Shown here: one piece after another, positions 45,602 through 54,347 of the stretch | How positions within the stretch are numbered: the first letter of the stretch is position 1 | Layout: every line of letters begins with the position of its first letter | Assembly: GCA_964502735.1 (NCBI GenBank) | Contig: CAZCYD010000007.1 | Coordinates: forward strand, 30,736 to 94,735 | DNA length: 64,000 bases | Origin: JACKAN01 sp964502735 | GTDB lineage: Bacteria; Bdellovibrionota; Bdellovibrionia; Bdellovibrionales; UBA1609 | Direction: 5' to 3' | Notes under the pieces: model-generated | The model's database searches: none | The model's input: the letters and a program-made list of their open reading frames with translations, nothing else | Told to the model about the DNA's origin: nothing | Program-made: the position numbers and the translations under genes

Positions 45602-47277
45602 GCACTTTAGAGTTGTTAAGATCGGATCTTTCGCAAAAGTTTCCCCATAAAGAATTTATTTTTTCAAATAATTTAGGAGCAGATGTTATAGAGGCACCTA
45701 AAGAAGAAGTTCGCAATATACTTCAGCATTTTAAAGACAATCAAACTTTTGATTTTTTAATGTGTATAGGTGGTGTGGACTACCCTGATAGAGAAAAAAG
45801 GTTTGAAGTTGTTTACGAAATGTTTGCCTGTAGAGATGCCCGTCGATTGAGAATAAAAGCTCGAGTGGGTGAGGGGGAGTCTCTCCCTTCTGTAGTCTCT
45901 GTTTGGAAGGGCGCAAATTGGTTTGAGCGCGAAATCTATGACATGTTCGGCATTAAATTTGATGGCCACCCAAATTTAACAAGGCTTTTGACTCACCATC
46001 AGTTTGTTGGACACCCACTTAGAAAAGATTACCGTTCGGATCATCAACAGCACTGTACAGAGCCAATGCCCATTCATTTTGAAGATGAATTGAATTATAA
46101 ACCAGATCCAAATAAGAATTTAATACCTCTCAATATCGGCCCTTCTCACCCGGCTACTCATGGAACACTAAGGATAATGGCGGAGTTGGACGGTGAGACC
46201 ATTCGTCGTGCGAATGTAGAAATTGGTTATCTTCACCGCTGTTTTGAAAAAATGGCGGAAACACATCCTTACAACCAGGTTATTCCCTATACAGATAGGC
46301 TTAACTATTGTTCGGCTCCAATGAACAACGTGGGTTATTGCAAGGCGGTTGAAAAACTTTTGGGAGTAGAAATACCTCCTAGAGCTCAGGCAATGAGAAT
46401 TATCCTTTCTGAGCTTTCTCGCGTTATTGACCATATTGTTTGTATTGCCGCAAATGCTGTAGACTTGGGAGCCTTGACTGGCTTTTTTCATCTTTTTACC
46501 TATCGTGAAAAAGTGTACAACTTATTTGAAAAGCTTTGTGGTGCAAGACTAACAGTTTCTTTGACTCGAGTTGGAGGCATGGCTCAAGAAGCCCCTGAGG
46601 GCTGGTTTGATGACGTTTTAACTTTTGTGAGCGAGATGCGAGTTGGTATTGGGGAAATTGAAAGACTTCTTTCTGGCAATAAGATTTGGATAGAAAGAAC
46701 TCAAGGGGTTGGCAAAATCTCAGCTGAAGAGGCAATTCAATGGGGGTACACAGGGCCTTGTTTGCGAGCTGCAGGGGTGAGTTTAGACCTCAGAAAAACC
46801 GATCCTTATTACGGCTACGAAACATTAGACTTTGATGTTCCTGTAGGGACTAGTGGTGATGTATTTGATCGTTATCTCGTTAGAGTCGAGGAGATGAAAC
46901 AGTCTCTTAGAATAATTGAACAAGTTTGCAAAAGCGTTCCTGGCGGAGATTATACAATTCGAGATAAGAGTATTGTTCTTCCTGAGAAAAAAGATGTTTA
47001 TGGAAACATAGAAGGGCTGATGAATCATTTTATGCTAATAATAAATGGTTTGCGTCCACCTAAGGGTGAAGTCTACGATGCTACTGAGGCGGCAAATGGT
47101 GAATTGGGTTTTTATCTTGTGAGTGACGGGAGTGGCAACCCCTATAGACTAAAGGTTCGCCCCCCTTGTTTTGCGATTTACCAGTCGATGTCAACACAAA
47201 TCACTGGAACATTGGTCGCCGATGTTATTGCTATTCTAGGTAGTATGAATGTTATAGCTGGTGAATTGGATAGATAG
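45598..47277 (+). CDS. nuoCD: Fused NADH-quinone oxidoreductase subunits C and D
   Basis: This is 559 residues from ATG 45598. The C domain is at about 1-165 (VDYPDREKRFEVVYEM, EREIYDMFGIKFDGHP) and the D domain at about 180-559 (NIGPSHPATHGTLRI, then RVGGMAQEAPEG). The fused form is common in several phyla, including E. coli. The D part forms the quinone pocket with NuoB. The longer open frame upstream is inside nuoB. Ten bases separate it from nuoE. Confidence 0.95.
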   Translation: MSTLELLRSDLSQKFPHKEFIFSNNLGADVIEAPKEEVRNILQHFKDNQTFDFLMCIGGVDYPDREKRFEVVYEMFACRDARRLRIKARVGEGESLPSVVSVWKGANWFEREIYDMFGIKFDGHPNLTRLLTHHQFVGHPLRKDYRSDHQQHCTEPMPIHFEDELNYKPDPNKNLIPLNIGPSHPATHGTLRIMAELDGETIRRANVEIGYLHRCFEKMAETHPYNQVIPYTDRLNYCSAPMNNVGYCKAVEKLLGVEIPPRAQAMRIILSELSRVIDHIVCIAANAVDLGALTGFFHLFTYREKVYNLFEKLCGARLTVSLTRVGGMAQEAPEGWFDDVLTFVSEMRVGIGEIERLLSGNKIWIERTQGVGKISAEEAIQWGYTGPCLRAAGVSLDLRKTDPYYGYETLDFDVPVGTSGDVFDRYLVRVEEMKQSLRIIEQVCKSVPGGDYTIRDKSIVLPEKKDVYGNIEGLMNHFMLIINGLRPPKGEVYDATEAANGELGFYLVSDGSGNPYRLKVRPPCFAIYQSMSTQITGTLVADVIAILGSMNVIAGELDR

Positions 47278-47287
47278 GAGTTCTAAT

Positions 47288-47770
47288 ATGTTTAGTTTGT
47301 CAGAAGAGGGTTTAGCCTTCGTTAAAAAAGAACTTCAACGTTACGAAACCAGGCGCTCCGCAATTATTCCGTGTTTGTATAAGGTGCAGGAGGAAAACGG
47401 AGGCTGGATAAGTTCAGAGTGTATCTCCTACCTCAGCGAAGTTATGGAGCTTCCTGAAGCTTGGATCAATGAAGTCTTTCATTTTTATACAATGTTTAAC
47501 AAAGAACCAGTTGGAAAGTTTCATGTACAGGTTTGCAACAACATTACTTGCTGTATGTTGGGTGCGCGTGAACTCACCGATCATATTTGCAAAACCTTTG
47601 AAGTTAAGCCAGGACAGATCAGCCATGATAAAATGGTGACGGTGACTAAGGTTGAATGTTTAGGGTCGTGTGGAACCGCGCCAATGATGCAAATTAACGA
47701 CAGCTATTATGAAAATCTTAATGAAGATAAGGCCGTACAAATTATTAAGGATCTGATAAATGGAAATTAA
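47288..47770 (+). CDS. nuoE: NADH-quinone oxidoreductase subunit E
   Basis: This is 160 residues from ATG 47288, with AGGAG upstream. The thioredoxin-like 2Fe-2S subunit has four Cys ligands: CNNITCCMLG (two of them) and CLGSCGTAP. With NuoF and NuoG it makes the NADH-dehydrogenase module of complex I. Its end overlaps the start of nuoF by 11 bases. Confidence 0.94.
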   Translation: MFSLSEEGLAFVKKELQRYETRRSAIIPCLYKVQEENGGWISSECISYLSEVMELPEAWINEVFHFYTMFNKEPVGKFHVQVCNNITCCMLGARELTDHICKTFEVKPGQISHDKMVTVTKVECLGSCGTAPMMQINDSYYENLNEDKAVQIIKDLINGN

Positions 47771-49040
47771 GCTATTAACAGAACACTACGACAAGGAAGA
47801 GTTTCGCTCTCTTTCTGGCTACAAAAAGCATGGAGGCTACGAGCCTTTAAAGAAAGCTTTTAAAATGAAGTCAGATGAAATCATTGCTGAAGTTAAAGAC
47901 TCAGGCTTACGTGGGCGAGGTGGAGCAGGATTTCCAACGGGGATGAAGTGGAGTTTTTTACCAAAAAATGGAGAGCCTCGGTATCTTCTCTGCAATGCTG
48001 ATGAGGGTGAGCCGGGCACATTTAAGGATCGTTTGATGATGGAGAGGGCTCCACATCAGCTAATTGAGGGCATGATAATTTCGGCCTATGCGATTCAGAG
48101 CCACAAAGGTTATATATATGTCCGAGGCGAGTATGACGATTCTATACGTATTTTGGGAGCGGCCATTGATGAAGCCTATGGTGCGGGGTTGCTGGGTAAA
48201 AATATTTTAGGTTCAGGTTTTGATTTTGATCTTGATGTTTATCGTGGGGCCGGAGCCTATATCTGCGGAGAAGAGACGGGTATGATTTCTTCTTTGGAGG
48301 GCAAAAAAGGCCAACCTAAATTAAAACCTCCATTTCCTGCTGTACAGGGTTATCTAGGGAAACCGACAATTGTAAATAATGTGGAAACGCTTGCGGCTGT
48401 AAAGTATATTGTTCGAGATGGTGCCTCTGCATACAGAAAATATGGAACAGAAAAATCTGCAGGCACTAAGCTGTTCTCTGTTAGTGGAAATATAAATAAG
48501 CCAGGAACCTACGAGGTTCCTCTTGGGTATCCACTTATGGATCTCATAAACAATGAATGTGGTGGGATGAAAGGCGGAAGAAAGCTAAAAGCCGTCATAC
48601 CAGGGGGATCTTCTGCGCCGATCTTAACGGCTGAAGAAGTGGCTAAGACAACTATGGATTATGAGTGCTTGGCCCAAATGGGTTCGATGTTGGGTAGTGG
48701 TGCGGTTATCGTGATGGACGATTCTAACTGTATGGTAGATATGTTGAAAGTAACTTTACATTTTTATCATCATGAATCTTGTGGCCAGTGTACGCCCTGC
48801 AGAGAAGGTACAGGTTGGATTCATAAGATTGTGAGTAGTATCGTAAATGGAGAGGGGCGGTTGCAGGATATAGATTTATTAGAAAAAATATCTAAGCAAA
48901 TGATGGGAAGAACTATTTGCGCCCTGTCTGATGCGGCGGCCATGCCAACTCTTGGATTTATTTTAAAATTTAGGGATGAGTTTGAATTCTACGTGCGTGA
49001 GGGTCGATCAAGGGTTAGAGAGGTGATGGTCAATGCCTAA
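47760..49040 (+). CDS. nuoF: NADH-quinone oxidoreductase subunit F
   Basis: This 426-residue subunit oxidises NADH through FMN and passes electrons to a 4Fe-4S cluster. GLRGRGGAGFPTGMKW is the NADH-binding loop, and RGAGAYICGEETG the FMN site. The cluster ligands are in ESCGQCTPCREGTGW plus a later Cys in GRTICALSD. Length is standard. It overlaps both nuoE and nuoG, so translation is coupled. Confidence 0.95.
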   Translation: MEIKLLTEHYDKEEFRSLSGYKKHGGYEPLKKAFKMKSDEIIAEVKDSGLRGRGGAGFPTGMKWSFLPKNGEPRYLLCNADEGEPGTFKDRLMMERAPHQLIEGMIISAYAIQSHKGYIYVRGEYDDSIRILGAAIDEAYGAGLLGKNILGSGFDFDLDVYRGAGAYICGEETGMISSLEGKKGQPKLKPPFPAVQGYLGKPTIVNNVETLAAVKYIVRDGASAYRKYGTEKSAGTKLFSVSGNINKPGTYEVPLGYPLMDLINNECGGMKGGRKLKAVIPGGSSAPILTAEEVAKTTMDYECLAQMGSMLGSGAVIVMDDSNCMVDMLKVTLHFYHHESCGQCTPCREGTGWIHKIVSSIVNGEGRLQDIDLLEKISKQMMGRTICALSDAAAMPTLGFILKFRDEFEFYVREGRSRVREVMVNA

Positions 49041-50583
49041 AATTACAATCAATGGACAGAATATTGAAGTGGCTGAAGGAACGACAGTTATAGAAGCCTA
49101 TAAAAAGCTTGAAGAACCGATTGCTCATTATTGTTGGCATCCAGGCTTATCAATTGCTGGAGTTTGTCGCTTGTGCATGATTGAAATTGATGGCAATCCA
49201 CGCCTTCAAATTGCCTGTAATACAGTTGTTCAAGATGGAATGGTCATTAATAACAACTCCGAAAAGGTTAAAAACACTGTTAAGTGGGGTTTAGATTTTC
49301 ATTTAATTAACCATCCCCTTGATTGTCCCATATGTGATCAGGCGGGTGAGTGTGAATTGCAGAATCAATACATGGAGTTCGGAAAGTACGACTCAGAAAT
49401 GGCTGAAAAAAAGGTCAAAAAAAGAAAGGTCGTCGATCTTGGTGAGAGAATTGTTTTAGATACGGAGAGATGTATTCTTTGTTCGCGTTGCGTACGTTTT
49501 ACCAAAGAGGTCTCTCAAACTAATGAACTTGGAATTTTTGATCGCGGTGATCGAAGCGAGGTAGGAACCTTTGAGGATAAGCCTTTAAACAATAAATATT
49601 CAATTAATACTGTTGATATTTGTCCAGTTGGTGCTTTGACCTCTAAGGACTTCAGATTCAAACAAAGGGTTTGGTATTTAAAAGATAAGCCGTCCATCTG
49701 TACGGGCTGTTCAACTGGCTGTAGTGTACAAGTGTACTACAATGAAGAGGGAGTTTTTAGGATTAAACCTCGTTACAATCCTGACGTTAATGGCTATTGG
49801 ATGTGCGATGAGGGGCGCGATATTTACAAGCATATGAATAAAAATACTCGTATGGTTCGAGGTCGTTTTAAATCGGGCGAGGCTTGGGCTCATCGCTCGG
49901 CCTTAGAAGTGGCAACAATGGCTGGAGAAAAGATTAAAAGTTATAAGGGTGAAGAAATTGCCGTTATTTTAACAGCACAACACACAAATGAAGAGATTGA
50001 GTCCCTAGTGAAGGTGGCCAAGGAAGAGTGGAACTGCAGTCACTTTTACCACTGGAATAATAACCCTGAGAATATGGACGAATTTGATGGCTTATTGATA
50101 CGTGGGGATAAGAATCCCAATACAAAAGGTTTATTAAATGTACTGTCTAAATATGGAGTTGAAGGGTCAGATCTAAAAAATATAGAAGGCCGGTTGAGTG
50201 CCTTTAGGGCTGTGATTGTTGCCGGGCCTGAAAATATGTCTGTATATCCTGATTTCAAAAAATGGATTGAAAAACTGGCGAATGTTGAAACAGTAGTTTG
50301 GATGACGGCAGGAGAAAATCCTCACTTTGATTCTTTTAAAAAGGGGTCCTACCTCATTCCGCAAAAGGTTTCTATAGAAAAAGCAGGACATTACACTAAC
50401 TTTCAGGGGAAAACTCAAAAAATTGAGCCTGTAGCCATACTACTTAAAAACTCGTTGACTTTGACTGAGACTGTAGAAGCTATGCGCGGTAGTATGGCTC
50501 AAGATCTTTGTAACGAGGTCGAAGAGTCAGCCGGCTATATGAAAACAAACTACTTTACTCGAGAGAGTGGGAGGTCTTTGTGA
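49033..50583 (+). CDS. nuoG: NADH-quinone oxidoreductase subunit G, short form
   Basis: This 516-residue subunit is shorter than usual bacterial NuoG (often 690-900). The N-terminal 2Fe-2S domain has CWHPGLSIAGVCRLCMIEI and a later Cys in IACNT. A His/Cys cluster is in HLINHPLDCPICDQAGEC. A 4Fe-4S cluster follows at CILCSRCVRF, and another at CTGCSTGC. All electron-carrying parts are kept. The molybdopterin-like C-terminal domain, which is non-catalytic in complex I, is reduced to about 270 divergent residues. It overlaps nuoF upstream and nuoI downstream. Confidence 0.9.
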   Translation: MPKITINGQNIEVAEGTTVIEAYKKLEEPIAHYCWHPGLSIAGVCRLCMIEIDGNPRLQIACNTVVQDGMVINNNSEKVKNTVKWGLDFHLINHPLDCPICDQAGECELQNQYMEFGKYDSEMAEKKVKKRKVVDLGERIVLDTERCILCSRCVRFTKEVSQTNELGIFDRGDRSEVGTFEDKPLNNKYSINTVDICPVGALTSKDFRFKQRVWYLKDKPSICTGCSTGCSVQVYYNEEGVFRIKPRYNPDVNGYWMCDEGRDIYKHMNKNTRMVRGRFKSGEAWAHRSALEVATMAGEKIKSYKGEEIAVILTAQHTNEEIESLVKVAKEEWNCSHFYHWNNNPENMDEFDGLLIRGDKNPNTKGLLNVLSKYGVEGSDLKNIEGRLSAFRAVIVAGPENMSVYPDFKKWIEKLANVETVVWMTAGENPHFDSFKKGSYLIPQKVSIEKAGHYTNFQGKTQKIEPVAILLKNSLTLTETVEAMRGSMAQDLCNEVEESAGYMKTNYFTRESGRSL

Positions 50584-51104
50584 GCATAGTTAAAAAACCC
50601 GGTGCGATTTCAAATTGGTATTTGCCGGGAATTTTGTCGGGCATGGGCCTAACCTTTAAGAAAATGATGTACAACTTATTTAATAAAAATAAGATGCCAA
50701 CCCTCAACTATCCGGAGGAAATTTATGAGTACGGCCCGCGGTTTAAAGGTCAACACGTTTTAACTGTAAAAAAAGATGGTTCCATTCGCTGTACGGCTTG
50801 TATGTTGTGTGCAACCAACTGTCCTGCTCAATGTATTAAAATCGTAGCTTCAGAGCATGAGGACCCCACAGTTGAGAAATATCCAATTAATTATGAGATA
50901 GATGTTTTGAGATGTGTTTATTGTGGCTTTTGTGAGGAGGCCTGTCCAGTGGATGCTATTCGCATGGGGCCTGAGTGGCAAAAGCCCGGTACTAATGGTT
51001 CAAATTTTACATACGATATTCAGGAGTTGGCCTACAGACCTCCGCTTAAGGGAGGTGTTGAGTCTCGCCTAGATGAGGCGGAAAGGCACAATTTCGGCAT
51101 TTAA
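50580..51104 (+). CDS. nuoI: NADH-quinone oxidoreductase subunit I
   Basis: This 174-residue protein starts at a GTG overlapping the nuoG stop by 4 bases. Two 4Fe-4S clusters are seen: CTACMLCATNCPAQCIKI and CVYCGFCEEACPVDAI. The N-terminal hydrophobic helix anchors it at the membrane as in NuoI. NuoH, normally between G and I, is absent. It ends the operon; the convergent RND gene stops 11 bases away. Confidence 0.93.
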   Translation: MSIVKKPGAISNWYLPGILSGMGLTFKKMMYNLFNKNKMPTLNYPEEIYEYGPRFKGQHVLTVKKDGSIRCTACMLCATNCPAQCIKIVASEHEDPTVEKYPINYEIDVLRCVYCGFCEEACPVDAIRMGPEWQKPGTNGSNFTYDIQELAYRPPLKGGVESRLDEAERHNFGI

Positions 51105-51115
51105 TAAACTAGATT

Positions 51116-54100
51116 CTACTCCAGAGCTGTGGTGCTAAACTGATCGTCATTTAGTCTTTTTAAATTTACACTTTTGAGTTCAAGAATAGTTCCGCGATTG
51201 TCTACAAGATTTTTTACTTTTACATGACCTGCTCGCCAAAATTTATTCTCGATCTTTTTATATTTTGAAAAGGCCATAGTCTTTTCTATTTTTCCAGACT
51301 TATTAAAATACTCCACTTTTTCTATTCGATTGAGCTTCTTGTCGATATGAGTATGAATTTTAGCGTAACTTGTTTCGGCATTTGGTTTTGCGAGACTTTC
51401 AACAATAACCACAGATTTTTTTTGAGGTTTTTTATTTTTTAGTATTTGATTTTTAAACTGATTGTAGGTTGAGGCACTCATGTCTTCATAGCTGAGTTCA
51501 GAGTCTAGAAACTTTCCAGTTTTTCCAGACCCTACAATCCTACGTGATCTTTTTGAACTCGGTAAGTACAGCCATTGGTCATCTTTGTCTCCGTCTGAAA
51601 TTGAAAGAAGTGAGACTCCTCTTAAGTCGCTGGGTTTTTGAATGCGCACAAGAGCTTTTTGGGAGTCTGAATTTTTTCTCATGATAGTTAGATTCCGAGA
51701 TTTTTTTGATCCATCGGGTTCAATAATTGTCATTTCAATCTCTGCAGTCTCATTTGGCGGAGAGGTTAAAGCTTTCACTTTTTTTAAAAGGCTTTCAGCG
51801 GAGTTATCAGTTTTTGCGTTTAGAGATTGTGAGTATAAGAGAACAGATAAGGTTCCAATTAATAATAGTCCAAGAGCCGAGCGCACAATACCTCCTCCGC
51901 TTTTAATTGGGGTTGTACTTTTTAATATCATAGCAGGTTTCTTCCTAAGAAGTAGATGGGGAAACATTTTTAGGACGATAGGCAGTAGAATTAAGTCCCC
52001 AACTAGGCCTGCAGTTATAGACAAAAGCATAAATAGACCAAAAATTTTGTTCATACTGAAATAAGAGAACAAAAATATGGAAAAACCACACAACAAAGAA
52101 ACACTGGAGACAAAACAAGCTCCAGCCTCATGGGATAGCAGTTCCTTAACTGGCAGGGCGTCATAAGTCTTTTCTTTTAACATTTCTTTGAGGCGTCCCA
52201 AAATGTACACGGTATTATCAAATGCTATCCCTAATGATATAGCAAAAATAATAGCAATCCCCGGTTTAATCGGTGTTTCGGTTATAGCCAATGTTCCTAA
52301 TAAAACAGCAGGAGGAATAAGGTTGGGCAAGGCTGAAACAATGGCCCATTTAAGAGATCTAAAAACTAGACTTAAAATAATCATTATTCCTATCATTGCA
52401 TGAAAAAATCCAAGCATAAGATCTTTGGATAAAGATTCATTTAAAGGATGGACAGTGGCTGCTAAGCCTCCTACTAGAATTTCGTGATTAGGAAATGTTT
52501 TAATAATATTTTCTTTAATTTGGTTTACAACAATTTGCATCTGGTTGGCGGGAACATCTCTTAGTTTAAAAGAAACACGTGTCCCTTGTCTGTTGGGGGT
52601 AAGAAAATTCCTAAGAGGATTTTTGTTTGACATTCCGTAAACTAAATAAATTTCAGAAAGGCTGTTTTTGTGTTTTGGAAGTCTCAACTTAGGGTCTGCA
52701 ACTTTTATAAAATCTGAAATAGATATGACGCTGCCAATTTCAGGAAGCAATCTCCATTTTTTCACTAAATTATCAAGCTTATGAAGAGCCGAAGGATTTT
52801 CCCATGTAGATTTTTTTGCAGAGATAGAGATCTCTAAAGGAATAACTCCCCCCATTTTATTGCCAATATATTCAGTGGAAACTCGGGTTTCATGATCTTT
52901 TGGTAGATCGTCAAACATCTTACTTGTCCATTGCAGATTTTTACCTTGTAGACTGATAAATATGAGTCCTGTGACTACAGTGATAAATAATGGGGTTTTG
53001 AACTTTACAACAAGACTTGCAAAGTGATTTTTGTTATTCATCCAGTCTCTAGCTTCAGGTACTGGGGCCCAGATCAAAAGGCAGGGAGTTAGCACAAGCG
53101 TGATGATTGCGGCTACAGGAATAACTGAGGAGACGGCCAATCCATACTCTTTAATTAAAGGAACGCTAGACAGTGTCAGAGTCGCAAATCCAACAACTGT
53201 TGTAATTGCAGTTAAGAGATGAGGTCCTATAAGATCTTTCATAATTTTAAAAATGGCATCAAACTTCATTTCATTGGGATGGATATCTAAATTATAATCT
53301 TGCTCGTCTTTTATGTGTTCTCCTAGTCGAACCAGAGTGTGAGTGGATATTGCTGAAACAGTTATTGTTACTAAAATGGGAATAGTTGTAGAAAGAACAG
53401 TAAAGGCTACGTCTAGGTAAGCCATTACCCCAAGTGCCATAATATTAGCTACAGATATGATAAATAAAGTAGTAGGGAGAGCCCACCATCCCCTAAATAC
53501 GAAAATAAGTACAAGGATGGCTCCTATTAGTGATAGACCAACAAAAGTGAGAATTTCTTTTGACAATAAATTTGACACATTTGTCCGAATTGCCGCTGGA
53601 CCCCCAATTTTATACTTTGCATTAGGAGTGTAAACAGAGGCGAGAGTTCTAATCTGTTCTACGAGTAAAGTGTGACTCTCCATTGATATTTTTTTTGGCG
53701 TCACGATTATGATCGTACTTCTAGAGTTTTTTGTTATGAGCTGTGGAGTTAAAAGTGGGTTTTTAAGGATTTTAGATTTTTGATCTTCTTCATGGATAAC
53801 TTCATGGAGCTTACCTGTGTAAAAGCTATCGTTGTCGACTACGGCTGTATCAATATTAGAAAGGGAAAGTACATCTTTGACTTTAGAGATTTCGGCAATT
53901 GCAGCTGTGAGTTTTGAAATTTGATTAAAGTGATCATTGTCTAGCCAACTTTTCCCTTTTGGCAATTGAAGCAAAACTATGTGAGGGGATAGAGAGTTTA
54001 GACCATAGATTTTGTGAATCTCAGCATCTTGTTTTAGCAGTTGGTGCTCTTTGGGTTGAAATTGACTGGCTGAGTATTCAGTTTGAATGTTTTTAATATT

Positions 54101-54205
54101 TAAAGCGGCAAAATAAGAAAAGAATAGGATCACGATGATGATAAAAATGGAGAACATTTTGATAGTAAAAGAATGTTTGTCATATTTTGTAGAACTCATT
54201 TTCAT
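51116..54205 (-). CDS. RND/MMPL-type exporter fused to a LolA-like periplasmic domain
   Basis: This 1029-residue protein joins two families usually made as separate proteins. Residues 1-765 form an RND/MMPL transporter with about 12 helices in two halves and two periplasmic loops (first helices about 14-32, 220-300; second set about 590-750, with FAISLGIAFDNTVYILGRL). A further hydrophobic segment (about 772-794, ending QSLNA) looks like a former signal peptide. Residues 795-1029 match the LolA-like 'outer membrane lipoprotein-sorting' domain (LLKKVKALTSPP, DKDDQWLYLPSSKR, LSYEDMSA). In many bacteria the two are neighbouring genes accompanied by a barrel protein, which is found at 56.0 kb. 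Likely role: lipid or lipoprotein transport to the outer membrane. Confidence 0.82.
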   Translation of the reverse strand: MKMSSTKYDKHSFTIKMFSIFIIIVILFFSYFAALNIKNIQTEYSASQFQPKEHQLLKQDAEIHKIYGLNSLSPHIVLLQLPKGKSWLDNDHFNQISKLTAAIAEISKVKDVLSLSNIDTAVVDNDSFYTGKLHEVIHEEDQKSKILKNPLLTPQLITKNSRSTIIIVTPKKISMESHTLLVEQIRTLASVYTPNAKYKIGGPAAIRTNVSNLLSKEILTFVGLSLIGAILVLIFVFRGWWALPTTLFIISVANIMALGVMAYLDVAFTVLSTTIPILVTITVSAISTHTLVRLGEHIKDEQDYNLDIHPNEMKFDAIFKIMKDLIGPHLLTAITTVVGFATLTLSSVPLIKEYGLAVSSVIPVAAIITLVLTPCLLIWAPVPEARDWMNNKNHFASLVVKFKTPLFITVVTGLIFISLQGKNLQWTSKMFDDLPKDHETRVSTEYIGNKMGGVIPLEISISAKKSTWENPSALHKLDNLVKKWRLLPEIGSVISISDFIKVADPKLRLPKHKNSLSEIYLVYGMSNKNPLRNFLTPNRQGTRVSFKLRDVPANQMQIVVNQIKENIIKTFPNHEILVGGLAATVHPLNESLSKDLMLGFFHAMIGIMIILSLVFRSLKWAIVSALPNLIPPAVLLGTLAITETPIKPGIAIIFAISLGIAFDNTVYILGRLKEMLKEKTYDALPVKELLSHEAGACFVSSVSLLCGFSIFLFSYFSMNKIFGLFMLLSITAGLVGDLILLPIVLKMFPHLLLRKKPAMILKSTTPIKSGGGIVRSALGLLLIGTLSVLLYSQSLNAKTDNSAESLLKKVKALTSPPNETAEIEMTIIEPDGSKKSRNLTIMRKNSDSQKALVRIQKPSDLRGVSLLSISDGDKDDQWLYLPSSKRSRRIVGSGKTGKFLDSELSYEDMSASTYNQFKNQILKNKKPQKKSVVIVESLAKPNAETSYAKIHTHIDKKLNRIEKVEYFNKSGKIEKTMAFSKYKKIENKFWRAGHVKVKNLVDNRGTILELKSVNLKRLNDDQFSTTALE

Positions 54206-54347
54206 CTGCCTGTTTGTGAAGAATTATTGTCTTGAGAGCCTTAAAACCTTTTGTGGATCCGAGTTTCAAGGGGATGCCAATTGTTACAAATATATCGGAA
54301 AGTCGAAGTATAACTTTAGTCTAGATAGAAATTTCCGATATAAAAAT

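Noticed and set aside
54135..54347. Upstream extension of the 501-residue exported protein to 54135.
   Set aside because: It would overlap the divergent RND gene's start region and bury the signal peptide 70 residues inside.
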